Assembly (NCBI GenBank): GCA_027484085.1
Contig: JAIXQF010000004.1
Coordinates: 1,022,162 to 1,086,161, forward strand
Source of the DNA: Actinomycetales bacterium
Lineage (GTDB): Bacteria; Actinomycetota; Actinomycetes; S36-B12; UBA5976
Direction: 5' to 3'
DNA length: 64,000 nucleotides
Positions 25,453 through 34,358 of the stretch are shown here, one piece after another (within the stretch, counting starts at the first letter, position 1; each line of letters opens with the position of its first letter). The position numbers and the translations under genes are program-made. The notes beneath the pieces are model-generated. The model was given only the letters and a program-made list of their open reading frames with translations. It did not search any database and was not told the DNA's origin.

Positions 25453-26439
25453 CTAAATAGGCAGTTCGGCAAACTGAATCTCGGATCCTCTTGCTTTTGA
25501 TATATCTAATGAATACTTGGGGTTTCTAGGCGCACCATTCGGTTGTTTACCCTGAGCAAATTGATTAAGCAATCCATCTCGAAGGGCGCTTTCGAGAACT
25601 GACTCATCCGGAATGAAAAACGCCTCTAAGTGAGTTGGGGTAAAAACTTCCTTTAATTGCTTAATTGGCTCCCCCTCGGAACCGCGAAACTGCTTATGCC
25701 ATCTCGAGAATTCGAGGCTGTAGGTTGGATCACCGCTAAGTACCACTAATCCCAATCCACCCTCACCAACAACCTGCCTCATTGCTAATTGATCGTTTAG
25801 TTGACAGGCCTTGTTAACGCTTTTTGGGCCAGCCACTCCGAAGTTACTGTGGACCTTTAAATCCCATACTCTTTGCAGTTGATAATCAAATTCCGTGAAT
25901 CCAATTTTCACGGGACCGCCACCTAATGAGTTGACTAAATGGCCGATAGCGCGAAACTCAAAATAGAATCCTTGCCATTCAGTTTGCCTCCACTTGGTCG
26001 AACCGCCTTCTTTCATCTCAATTACACAATCTTTACCAATCCAATTCTTCGGTATCGACTTCTTTGCTATGTTCAGGATCGAGTTTGCTTCATCAGTCAA
26101 AGAAGTCCATGTATTTGGGCTAGCTGTCTTACGAAAGTGCACTTCTGAAAATTCTAAAATTCGATTAAGGCCCACCAAGGTGATCGTTTGACCGGTGGAC
26201 TCACAGTCTGAATTCCACTTTCCACCTAAATAACTCAGCAGTCTTTCGCCCAGCTGTTGCTTTGACAGGGATTCAGCATCCAGGTCAAGGTTTAGACCGT
26301 TGGCCAAATTGATAAGAACGCGCTTGCGTTCTTTACTTCCAGGTCCAAGGTCTTCTGGACCGCTATTGGTTAGATTGCTTATGCGCCCAACCGCCTCAAG
26401 TTTACTTTTTGCGGGCGCAAATTGACTGTCTAGGCTCAT
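25453..26439 (-). CDS. putative PD-(D/E)XK restriction endonuclease-like protein
   Basis: A 328-residue protein. The segment FYFEFRAIGHL ... EFDYQLQRVWDLKVHS reads as a PD-(D/E)XK core: Glu in the helix, Asp of EFD, then D-L-K. That is the layout of type II restriction endonucleases; the exact family is not recognised. The C-terminal half (ADESVLE-like helices, SLEFSRWHKQFRG) would hold target recognition. It lies 44 bases after the HpaII-like endonuclease and 95 bases before the large protein, all in one direction. It may be a second endonuclease, or a nuclease subunit of the Druantia-like module. Confidence 0.6.
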   Translation of the reverse strand: MSLDSQFAPAKSKLEAVGRISNLTNSGPEDLGPGSKERKRVLINLANGLNLDLDAESLSKQQLGERLLSYLGGKWNSDCESTGQTITLVGLNRILEFSEVHFRKTASPNTWTSLTDEANSILNIAKKSIPKNWIGKDCVIEMKEGGSTKWRQTEWQGFYFEFRAIGHLVNSLGGGPVKIGFTEFDYQLQRVWDLKVHSNFGVAGPKSVNKACQLNDQLAMRQVVGEGGLGLVVLSGDPTYSLEFSRWHKQFRGSEGEPIKQLKEVFTPTHLEAFFIPDESVLESALRDGLLNQFAQGKQPNGAPRNPKYSLDISKARGSEIQFAELPI

Positions 26440-26483
26440 AATCTGACTCTATTGGTAGATACTGAAATTCATGCAAAACGAGA

Positions 26484-27539
26484 TTACCTGGACTTGAACC
26501 TAATTTGTAAGTTGAGTTTAATCCTTGATTCACCTTGAAAGTCATACACTTGCCCGAAACCATGCTTGCTTGCAGACGGCGTTTCAAACCTCAAATGCCT
26601 AAATAAGTAGTCCTCGAACTTTTGCAAGTTGTAGAGATAGTAAAAAAGGACATCTCCATTCTCCTTAACAAGAAGTAGCCCACCAAAATCTTCAGGGTAC
26701 CCTGACCAAATTTTATTTGCTCGCAAGCCCATAGAGGCTGCACTCAAAAACTTCTTAATCTTGCTTACCTGAAGCGCGTTACCTTTTTTTTCATTAGCCC
26801 AAGTTGTCTTACAAAGCGAAGATAGATTTGTAGTTGAACTTAGGTAATAGTTGAGCATTAACTCAGCTAGGTATTCAGGCAAATTACTATCAATATTTTC
26901 AAGGCTTTGCTCAAATGTTGAGTTATCGTACTCAACAAATTCCAAGGAGTGGCCTTTGTCAACGAGTGCGCGAAGGTTTGTTTTTACAGCAGATGCACTC
27001 AGAAATGGTTCAGGCCGCGGATTGCCGAGAATTTTAAACGTCAAATTTGTTGAGCCTGATGCATTAAAGATCGTAGCGGGACTTCCTATTTCAGATTTAA
27101 TACTGAAGCTGCGCTTTGGTGTCGCGATTCTGGTCTCAATATCCTCAAGAATTAGATGCAGGTCTTCCACGTTTGACGAGCTTGAACTGAGTCTTTCGCG
27201 CATCAGCAACTTCAGAAGGGCATCTCCAGAAGGTAGGTTAAATGCCCTAGAACCCGTGTGTTTAACTAATGCCTTGAAGAAGGCATCCAAATTAGGAGCT
27301 AGATTTTCTCTCTCTATTCTTACAATTCCTATTCCATTTTGTGTTACCTGAATGTCAGAGTTTCCAAGTGTATAAACTGTTTCCAAACTTCCGCTTGGAT
27401 TGTCCACAACCTGAAGAACCTTATAGAAAATAGAGGTGTCTCTTCTTGCATTCTCGTCTGCTCCAAAGCCGCCGCCATTTAGAAGCAGGTATCCAATTGC
27501 ATAAAGTTCGGACCACTCACCTCTATTTGCGGAGTTCAT
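26484..27539 (-). CDS. HpaII-family type II restriction endonuclease
   Basis: A 351-residue protein. Features I associate with the HpaII endonuclease family are the N-terminal NRGEWSELYAIGYLL, the central SIKSEIGSPATIFNASG (Ser-x-Lys after an acidic cluster) and the C-terminal FETPSASKHGFG...KLNLQIRF. Family members cut CCGG, so this specificity is expected but not shown here. The start ATG overlaps the stop of the cytosine methyltransferase (ATGA), the normal arrangement of a methylase with its endonuclease. The region is AT-richer than the core genes, which fits transfer. Confidence 0.8.
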   Translation of the reverse strand: MNSANRGEWSELYAIGYLLLNGGGFGADENARRDTSIFYKVLQVVDNPSGSLETVYTLGNSDIQVTQNGIGIVRIERENLAPNLDAFFKALVKHTGSRAFNLPSGDALLKLLMRERLSSSSSNVEDLHLILEDIETRIATPKRSFSIKSEIGSPATIFNASGSTNLTFKILGNPRPEPFLSASAVKTNLRALVDKGHSLEFVEYDNSTFEQSLENIDSNLPEYLAELMLNYYLSSTTNLSSLCKTTWANEKKGNALQVSKIKKFLSAASMGLRANKIWSGYPEDFGGLLLVKENGDVLFYYLYNLQKFEDYLFRHLRFETPSASKHGFGQVYDFQGESRIKLNLQIRFKSR

Positions 27540-28405
27540 TTTGAATTCTTTTTATGTTCTAATGAGCGAATCATTGATTCAGCCCAGTCCTGGATGGCGT
27601 TAACTGCAACGCTATTTCCTAGCTGTTTGAGAGCCTCCGAGTTTGAGACTGGGAATTCAAAATCATCAGGAAAACCTTGCATTTTCTTGCCTTCGGTTGG
27701 AGTTATTCTCCGAACCTCTCCATCCACAATGTAACCATCCCAATTTCTGCGATCATCGATTGGGGATCTTCCTCCACCTACTCTTAGGGTAAAACCAACT
27801 TCCCGATTAACTTGGCCTTTCATGACATCAGACATATTGAAAAGCAAATCTTTTTTCTTTGGATGCTCAAATGGTGTATCAGGATTCTTGAAGCCAACCA
27901 TGAATAACCTAGGTCTATGTTGAGGAAGTCCATGTTCAGACGCTTTAACAATTGAATAGTGAAGCGAATAACCAAGATCAATAGTCAGTGCGTTTTTGAT
28001 AACTTGGAACGTCTTGCCTTCGTCGTGCTTGAAGAGACCACGCACATTTTCAAGAAAAAATGCTTGTGGTTGCTTTATGCGAATTATTTCGGCTATGTCA
28101 AAAAACAAGGTTCCACGTGTATCATCAAATCCGAGCTTATGACCAGCCTGGCTGAAAGGCTGGCAAGGAAATCCAGCACATAAAATATCAAAATCGGGGA
28201 TGGACGCTTTATCGACTTTTGTTATGTCCCCCACGTAATTGCCTGATTCAAACAATTTTGGTGAAATTTCTTTGAAGTTCAATTCATAAGTTTTTCTTGC
28301 ATTTTCATCCCATTCAGATGCAAATACACACTCAGCTCCAAGGTTATGTAGGGCTAAATGGAATCCACCAATTCCCGCAAATAGGTCAATAAACTTGTAA
28401 GTCAT
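27536..28405 (-). CDS. DNA (cytosine-5-)methyltransferase of the restriction system
   Basis: A compact 289-residue C5 methyltransferase. Motif I DLFAGIGGFHLAL (6-18), IV GFPCQPFSQAG with the catalytic Cys, VI ENVRGL, VIII QHRPRLFMVGF, the target-region block FTLRVGGGRSPIDDRRNWDG, and X QLGNSVAVNAI. It overlaps by 4 bases the HpaII-like endonuclease, so it is that enzyme's protective methylase; CCGG is the expected site. It is preceded by 67 bases from the DUF2075 gene, room for a separate promoter so that methylation can come first. Confidence 0.92.
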   Translation of the reverse strand: MTYKFIDLFAGIGGFHLALHNLGAECVFASEWDENARKTYELNFKEISPKLFESGNYVGDITKVDKASIPDFDILCAGFPCQPFSQAGHKLGFDDTRGTLFFDIAEIIRIKQPQAFFLENVRGLFKHDEGKTFQVIKNALTIDLGYSLHYSIVKASEHGLPQHRPRLFMVGFKNPDTPFEHPKKKDLLFNMSDVMKGQVNREVGFTLRVGGGRSPIDDRRNWDGYIVDGEVRRITPTEGKKMQGFPDDFEFPVSNSEALKQLGNSVAVNAIQDWAESMIRSLEHKKNSK

Positions 28406-28472
28406 GTATCAACAATAGCCAATAGGTACGACATAGCCCGAAGGTAGTCTGTGATGGTCTAGCCGATGGACT

Positions 28473-30206
28473 TTAGGCCTTTAGACTCATTCTTGCTGAA
28501 ATCAGCTTTCGTAATTCCAAATCGCAAACGTAAACAAAAGTTCCTTTAATCCCCCGTGTCAAAAGGACACGATATATATTCAAGACATACTGCAAAATCT
28601 CATCGTCAGAATATTTCACACCTAATACCTTGTTATTCTCTTTGCCTTTTGCGTCAAAGTAACAATTACGATTAAACACAATCTTTTGATTAATTGGGTC
28701 ATAGCCCAAATCATTTCCAATAATTACTCCCGCAAAATTCAGATCATAACCTTGAATTGTGTGAATACTCCCAACTTCGTTAACAGAATTTGGTGAATTT
28801 ACCCAGTCTTTTACTGTTTGATTCCAACGCAACTGATGTCCATCTATATCGATGTCGTACAAATCTGGATTCTTTTTTGATTTGTACTTCCATGCAAACC
28901 CAGCCAACAGTCTTGATAAACCAACTTCTTCATTTAAATAAAGAATGTCGTTCCTCATGGATTCAAAATCATCATAAAATCTCAAGTCGTATCCGTTGAA
29001 ATCTCTTTTTAGCGCTGGGGAATCTGAGAACAACTTGTTGACAAAATTTAGATAATCGTTGCCACCCTTTATGCGCATTTGTGAAACAAGTTGGAATAGC
29101 CTCGAATCATTCTTTGCTGTATTGATAATTTCATGTGTAATTGTCAGTGGCAAATCGCCTGGCTTAACGCTCTGCTCTGGATCCAGTAGAAGTAATTGAT
29201 GCGTACTTTTAGTTTCAATCCAATCCAATTGTGTTTTGGTTTTATCATCAATTCCAAAAAGCTTAATGTTCGCTTCCGTGAATTGCTTATTTAGCATTGC
29301 GGATGACTGATTCGCTCGTTGTCCCAATCGATGCGCCTCATCAACAATGAGTAAGTCAAAGTGCATTTCACTTTTAGCTACTTCAAATGGCGTTAGAACC
29401 ATGCTTTTATCCAAGCCAGGAGTCTGTGCGAAGACCTTTTCTATAGTCTCGCGCAAGGATTGCTGGGGAACCACAAGTGCAATCTTCATGTTTTCAAAAA
29501 GTTCCGCATACTCGCTGCTAAAGAAGTCGGCAAAAATCGAATCTTGATCAGAAAGGTCGTCTATGGACATCTGTGCAATGTCCCGTAATAGCTTAATTAA
29601 ATAGATTGCAACGATCGTCTTTCCGGTTCCTGGCTCGCCTTGAACAATTAATTGTGAGCCTTGATTTGCTTCTGCATCCGTGGATAGTCGCTTGATGATT
29701 TCTGACAATGCAATTTCTTGATCTACATTAAGTGCCTTAAATGGTGAGAACTTAAACAAATTACTATTTATGATTTCTGATGCCGGTCGAGACAGCAGTC
29801 CATCATTGACTAAAATTTCAAAAATTTCATTAAATGAATCTCGATATTCATCTCGTTGGTAGTAATTGCCACTTGCCATACCCGCATTGGCATTTAGAAC
29901 TTTGTGCTTGCCATCGGCGGAAAACAGTGAAATCAGTTTAGATTCAAGATCTGTGCATACTGATCGATTGAACTTTTCATTCAAGATAATTCCGACTTGA
30001 CTTAGATGCTTCTTTTTCTCGTGGGCAAGATGTTGGTAAAATCTTTTTGTTGCACTCTTAGTTTCCCCAACATAAACCGACTTGTCGTCACTTAGCAGAT
30101 AAACGACTGGCCAGTCACGCGCTATGGCATTTGAAAGTGACCAAGTAATGATTGATTCTTGATCAAAAGGCATTTTGATTAACTCAAAGTCGGTCATACT
30201 TATCAC
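28473..30206 (-). CDS. GIY-YIG nuclease / DUF2075 (P-loop NTPase, helicase-like) protein
   Basis: A 577-residue fusion. N-terminal GIY-YIG module: VVYLLSDDKSVYVGET (residues about 34-49), an Arg in SATKRFYQH and Glu in TDLESKLI. The C-terminal DUF2075 ATPase has Walker A GEPGTGKT (about residue 190), DLLIVDEAHRLG, LLLDPEQS, and the helicase-like HTIQGYDLN and LLTRGIKG. DUF2075 proteins are common in defence islands. The GTG start at 30206 has AAAGGG 5 bases upstream and overlaps the MazG-like gene by 23 bases; an ATG three codons later is the alternative. Second gene of the operon. Confidence 0.85.
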   Translation of the reverse strand: MISMTDFELIKMPFDQESIITWSLSNAIARDWPVVYLLSDDKSVYVGETKSATKRFYQHLAHEKKKHLSQVGIILNEKFNRSVCTDLESKLISLFSADGKHKVLNANAGMASGNYYQRDEYRDSFNEIFEILVNDGLLSRPASEIINSNLFKFSPFKALNVDQEIALSEIIKRLSTDAEANQGSQLIVQGEPGTGKTIVAIYLIKLLRDIAQMSIDDLSDQDSIFADFFSSEYAELFENMKIALVVPQQSLRETIEKVFAQTPGLDKSMVLTPFEVAKSEMHFDLLIVDEAHRLGQRANQSSAMLNKQFTEANIKLFGIDDKTKTQLDWIETKSTHQLLLLDPEQSVKPGDLPLTITHEIINTAKNDSRLFQLVSQMRIKGGNDYLNFVNKLFSDSPALKRDFNGYDLRFYDDFESMRNDILYLNEEVGLSRLLAGFAWKYKSKKNPDLYDIDIDGHQLRWNQTVKDWVNSPNSVNEVGSIHTIQGYDLNFAGVIIGNDLGYDPINQKIVFNRNCYFDAKGKENNKVLGVKYSDDEILQYVLNIYRVLLTRGIKGTFVYVCDLELRKLISARMSLKA

Positions 30207-31263
30207 TCTTACCCTTTGATTTTTCTACAGGGTATTTCTCTTTGGTCTTCTCAAGTTTTTCAATTACGAGTTCGTAAGGATCTAAACCATACTGATCGGC
30301 AAGCAAAATGCAATAGGTAAGGACGTCAGCGAGTTCATCTTCGATTTTGGCCTCATCGGCTTCGCTGTCCCATTGGAACAGTTCAAGTAGTTCAGCTGCC
30401 TCAATTGAGATGCTCTTTGCCAGATTCTCGGGTGTGTGAAATTGCTTCCAATCGCGATCGGCTACAAACTGGCGCAATTGCTCAAGAACTTTATCCTTGT
30501 CCACGACCGTAGCACTAAGCTGGAAGTCTATCTGCGTAGGAGGTGACGGGTACGAAGGCTGCTGAGTGTGCAATTCCCGATGAACTAGCAGCGCCAGTCC
30601 TTCTCCAATAACATTATTCATTCGCGTCAGATTCTGTATTTGATCGGGAATATCTGGAGGAAATTTAGTCATCTGTGCGTGTGCTTTTGCTAACTCTCTA
30701 TACGCCGTCTTAAGCGCATTTATAGTTTCCTCGTCAGGTTGTTCCCAATTTAGAATCTTGCGATCTCCATTACGGTCGGCAAGATAATGCGTTTGGACAT
30801 AGCGTAATTCTTTGTAGTTGTATTCTCGAACTCCAGGAACCCGCTCCACCCCGTCGATGTAGTGCACATCTAGATGCCAGTACTTGTTCGAAGACTCTTT
30901 TCCAGCTTGTTCTGCTTTAGCCCAAATAGTGGCTTCCGCATCATGCCATTTTTTTAACGAGACCTCATATGAATGAATATACTTCTTTACATTTGACAAT
31001 TCCTTGGATAGGCGAACAAGGTCTTCTTCAAATCTATTAAAGATAGATCTGACTATGTCTACATTTGATGCACAAGCCAATGTCACATTTTCAGCATTTA
31101 GAATTCCCAACTTATCAAGTTCGTAAATTGAATCAAGTACCTCTTTGTTAATCGCTACTGGATTGCGCTTGGTGGATTTATTTCGACTCATCAAGCGTGC
31201 GTCGCTGGGCTTATCGGCAGCCGGTTCATTGCCTGTCGCCAGTTTACCTCGAGAAGCCACCAT
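30184..31263 (-). CDS. MazG-like nucleotide pyrophosphohydrolase with long N-terminal extension
   Basis: A 359-residue protein. The C-terminal 110 residues are a MazG/dCTPase-like domain: FHTPENLAKSISIEAAELLELFQW, then EDELADVLTYCILLADQ, giving the metal-binding ExxE and ExxD pairs. It would hydrolyse (d)NTPs to monophosphates. The N-terminal 240 residues are unassigned, helical and rich in charged residues, with a KYWHLDVHYIDGVERV block. This extension is not part of ordinary MazG. First gene of the long operon; the ATG lies 6 bases after a -10, consistent with a leaderless transcript. Nucleotide depletion during infection is a possible role. Confidence 0.8.
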   Translation of the reverse strand: MVASRGKLATGNEPAADKPSDARLMSRNKSTKRNPVAINKEVLDSIYELDKLGILNAENVTLACASNVDIVRSIFNRFEEDLVRLSKELSNVKKYIHSYEVSLKKWHDAEATIWAKAEQAGKESSNKYWHLDVHYIDGVERVPGVREYNYKELRYVQTHYLADRNGDRKILNWEQPDEETINALKTAYRELAKAHAQMTKFPPDIPDQIQNLTRMNNVIGEGLALLVHRELHTQQPSYPSPPTQIDFQLSATVVDKDKVLEQLRQFVADRDWKQFHTPENLAKSISIEAAELLELFQWDSEADEAKIEDELADVLTYCILLADQYGLDPYELVIEKLEKTKEKYPVEKSKGKSDKYDRL

Positions 31264-31269
31264 GGCGAT

Positions 31270-31275
31270 AGTTTA
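31270..31275 (-). promoter_or_regulatory. leaderless -10 element of the 15-kb defence operon
   Basis: Minus strand TG-TAAACT, an extended -10 at 31275-31270, with 6 bases to the ATG at 31263, so transcription would start at the initiation codon. It lies between the nrdJ terminator and the first gene, where a promoter for the eight collinear genes is needed. Confidence 0.5.
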
Positions 31276-31311
31276 CACGACCAGTAGATTGAATACATTG
31301 GACAAAACAAT

Positions 31312-31335
31312 GGCCCCCTGGTTTCCCAGGAGGCC
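31312..31335 (-). terminator. nrdJ terminator
   Basis: GGCC-x-CCTGG / CCAGG-x-GGCC stem with a 4-base loop and one internal mismatch. Read on the minus strand, the hairpin is followed by ATTGTTTTG. It lies directly after nrdJ and separates core genes from the defence operon. Confidence 0.7.
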
Positions 31336-31357
31336 TTTGTTGTATGTTGCCTATTTG

Positions 31358-34222
31358 CTAGCTGCAGCCGCTTGTGCTTCCGCAACCTTCACATACGTAG
31401 CAGGATCCTGCTGGGCGCATCTTGATGCCACAGGTCATGCAAAGTGGTGCATCTGAGGTTTTGCCGGTGATCTGCTCAAGTAGTTCAGCACTTGAGTGGG
31501 CATCGCCGGTACCACGGTCTGCTGCTGGCACTGCTGCGCGGGTTGCTTGCTGATCAGCCTTTGGGGCTGCTGCTGGGGCTTCGGCATCAGCAAAGCTCAT
31601 TGAGGAGAGCTCGGCTGTTACTGCTGCTGCAATTTCTGCGGTTGGTGCAGGTGCTTGGTCGTAACCGGCAACCTGGGCAGCGCGCTCATCAGCTGTGAAG
31701 ATGCTAAGTGCTTCGCGCTTTTCGTATGGCAAGTAATCCAAAGCCAAGCGACGGAAGATGTAGTCCATCATGGACTGGGCCATGCGGATGTCCTTATCAT
31801 CTGTCATACCTGCTGGCTCGAATCGCATGTTGACGAACTTGGAAACGAATGCTTCCAGTGGCACGCCGTACTGCAATGCAATCGAGATTGCTACTGAGAA
31901 TGCATCCATTACACCGGCAAGAGTTGAACCCTGCTTGCCAAGCTTTAGGAATACTTCGCCTAGTTCGCCATCTTCGTAGGTGCCTGCGGTTAGGTAACCT
32001 TCGGCGCCAGCAACCTGGAAGGAAGTGGTGCGGCTGTTACGTGTCTTTGGCAGACGCTTGCGAGTTGGGTGAGCCAGTACTTCTTCAGTTGCTGGGGCAT
32101 CCTTGGTCTTTGCCTTTGCATCAGATAGTGGCTGGCCAACCTTGCAGTTGTCGCGGTAGATCGCAAGGGCCTTGATGCCTAGCTTCCATGATTCGAAGTA
32201 GATTTCTTCTACTTCTTCAACGGTTGCATCTTCTGGCATGTTTACGGTCTTTGAGATCGCGCCGGATAGGAACGGCTGGCAAGCAGCCATCATGTAGACG
32301 TGGCCCATTGGGCTGATGGAACGCTCGCCCATTGCAGTGTCAAAGATTGAGTAGTGCTCAGTCTTTAGACCTGGTGCGTCAACTACGTGACCCTTGTCAG
32401 CGATGTATTCGATGATCGCTTCTACGGTCTCTTCGGCATAACCCCAACGGCGAAGTGCGCGTGGAATTGTCTGGTTAACGATCTGCATGGAACCGCCGCC
32501 AACAAGCTTCTTGAATTTCACTAGCGAGAAGTCAGGCTCGATACCGGTGGTGTCACAGTCCATCATGAAACCGATGGTTCCTGTTGGTGCAAGCACGGAA
32601 GCCTGCGCGTTACGCCAGCCGTTCTTTTCGCCGATCTTGTTGCCTTCGATCCAAGCGTTAGTTGCAAGCTTCCAGATGTCGCCATCAAGTGAAGTTGCAG
32701 ATACTGCTGCTTCGGATGCGGCCTGGTGCTTACGCATTACGCGCTTGTGACCCTGCTCGTTACGTGCGTAGCCTTCGTATGGGCCAACGATGCCAGCAAG
32801 TTCTGCTGAACGCTTGTATGCAGTTCCGGTCATTAGCGATGTGATGGAGCCAGCAAGTGCGCGGCCACCTTCGGAATCGTAAGCAAGACCTGTTGCCATT
32901 AGCAATGCGCCAAGGTTTGCATAACCAATACCTAGCTGGCGGTACTTGCGTGTGGTGTCGCCAATTGGCTCGGTTGGGAAGTCAGCAAAGCAGATGGAGA
33001 TATCCATTGCAGTGATGATGTATTCAACGGCCTTACCAAAGGTTGCGGCATCGAAGGTGTCATCATCCTTTAGGAACTTAAGCAAGTTAAGTGATGCCAA
33101 GTTGCATGATGAGTTATCCAATGACATGTATTCAGAACATGGGTTGGATGCGTTGATGCGACCGGTTTCTGGGTTGGTGTGCCAGTCGTTGATCGTGTCG
33201 TCGTACTGGATGCCAGGATCAGCACATGCCCAAGCTGCGTGAGTTACCTTGCGGAATAGCTCTCGTGCGTCAACGGTTTCTACGATTTCGCCATTGGTGC
33301 GGGCGCGCAGGCCGAATTCAGTGCCGTCTTCGACAGCCTTCATAAATTCATCGGATACGCGAACTGAGTTGTTGGCGTTTTGGTACTGGACCGAAACGAT
33401 GTCCTTGCCACCAAGGTCCATGTCGTAACCAGCATCGCGAAGGGCGCGGATCTTGTCTTCTTCGCGAACCTTGGTCTCGATGAATTCTTCAACATCTGGG
33501 TGATCGATGTCTAGAACAACCATCTTGGCCGCGCGACGAGTTGCGCCACCGGACTTGATGGTTCCTGCAGAGGCATCAGCGCCGCGCATGAAGCTAACTG
33601 GACCTGAGGCGGTTCCACCTGAGTTCTTGAGGATTTCTTTGGAGGAACGAATGCGTGAAAGGTTAAGACCGGCACCCGAGCCGCCCTTGAAGATCATGCC
33701 TTCTTCTTTGTACCAGTTAAGGATTGAGTCCATGGTGTCATCCACAGAAAGGATGAAGCACGCGCTTACTTGCTGAGGAGATGCGGTGCCAACGTTGAAC
33801 CATACTGGTGAGTTAAACGAAAAGACCTGGTGCAGAAGCATCCAAGTTAGTTCGTGCTCGAAGATTTCTGCGTCCTTTTCAGTTGCAAAGTAACCGTGCT
33901 CTTTGCCGGCCTTTGTGTAAGTAAGGACTACGCGGTCTAGCAGCTGGCGAAGTGTGCGCTCGCGGTTTTCGGCGCCGACCTGGCCACGGAAGTACTTTGT
34001 GGTCACGATTGTTGAAGCGTTAACGCTCCAGAAATCTGGGAACTCGACGCCACGCTGTTCGAAAACAGTTTCGCCGGTCTTCCAGTTTGTCTGCACAACG
34101 TCGCGGTTTTCCCAGATCACTTCTGCGTATGGGTGAACACCTTCGGTTGTGTATAGACGAGTCATTGTCAAGCCTTTGCCTGACTTCTTCGTTCCTGTTT
34201 CTGCGTTGACCACGTCGGTCAT
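31358..34222 (-). CDS. nrdJ: adenosylcobalamin-dependent ribonucleotide reductase, class II
   Basis: A 954-residue vitamin B12-dependent reductase that makes deoxyribonucleotides with or without oxygen. Signatures: SACFILSVDDTMDSI (N-terminal active-site Cys), the NPCSEYMSLDNSSCNL block with the catalytic Cys and Glu, GGATRRAAKMVVLDI, and a C-terminal zinc-like tail CMTCGIK...CYVCEGCGSTSGC. A low-complexity Ala-rich linker (around residues 870-930) precedes the tail. The start ATG has GAGGAGG 4-5 bases upstream. It lies 136 bases after nrdR on the same strand, as in Streptomyces, where NrdR represses this operon. I see no cobalamin riboswitch. Confidence 0.96.
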   Translation of the reverse strand: MTDVVNAETGTKKSGKGLTMTRLYTTEGVHPYAEVIWENRDVVQTNWKTGETVFEQRGVEFPDFWSVNASTIVTTKYFRGQVGAENRERTLRQLLDRVVLTYTKAGKEHGYFATEKDAEIFEHELTWMLLHQVFSFNSPVWFNVGTASPQQVSACFILSVDDTMDSILNWYKEEGMIFKGGSGAGLNLSRIRSSKEILKNSGGTASGPVSFMRGADASAGTIKSGGATRRAAKMVVLDIDHPDVEEFIETKVREEDKIRALRDAGYDMDLGGKDIVSVQYQNANNSVRVSDEFMKAVEDGTEFGLRARTNGEIVETVDARELFRKVTHAAWACADPGIQYDDTINDWHTNPETGRINASNPCSEYMSLDNSSCNLASLNLLKFLKDDDTFDAATFGKAVEYIITAMDISICFADFPTEPIGDTTRKYRQLGIGYANLGALLMATGLAYDSEGGRALAGSITSLMTGTAYKRSAELAGIVGPYEGYARNEQGHKRVMRKHQAASEAAVSATSLDGDIWKLATNAWIEGNKIGEKNGWRNAQASVLAPTGTIGFMMDCDTTGIEPDFSLVKFKKLVGGGSMQIVNQTIPRALRRWGYAEETVEAIIEYIADKGHVVDAPGLKTEHYSIFDTAMGERSISPMGHVYMMAACQPFLSGAISKTVNMPEDATVEEVEEIYFESWKLGIKALAIYRDNCKVGQPLSDAKAKTKDAPATEEVLAHPTRKRLPKTRNSRTTSFQVAGAEGYLTAGTYEDGELGEVFLKLGKQGSTLAGVMDAFSVAISIALQYGVPLEAFVSKFVNMRFEPAGMTDDKDIRMAQSMMDYIFRRLALDYLPYEKREALSIFTADERAAQVAGYDQAPAPTAEIAAAVTAELSSMSFADAEAPAAAPKADQQATRAAVPAADRGTGDAHSSAELLEQITGKTSDAPLCMTCGIKMRPAGSCYVCEGCGSTSGCS

Positions 34223-34358
34223 GTTGTCCTCCTCATGGACTTAATGTCTCTTTTTCTCATCGGGTTGATAAAAGAGAAAACTAGATATTCATTTTTGTTT
34301 GGTTTGTTAGGAAGTTTGTCTTAGTTGTGGGAAGGGCTTTCGGGGGAAGTGAAAGTTT

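Noticed and set aside
1-31263. Prophage or integrative element
   Set aside because: No integrase, transposase, tRNA attachment site or phage structural gene is visible; the island may be mobile, but its ends are not seen.
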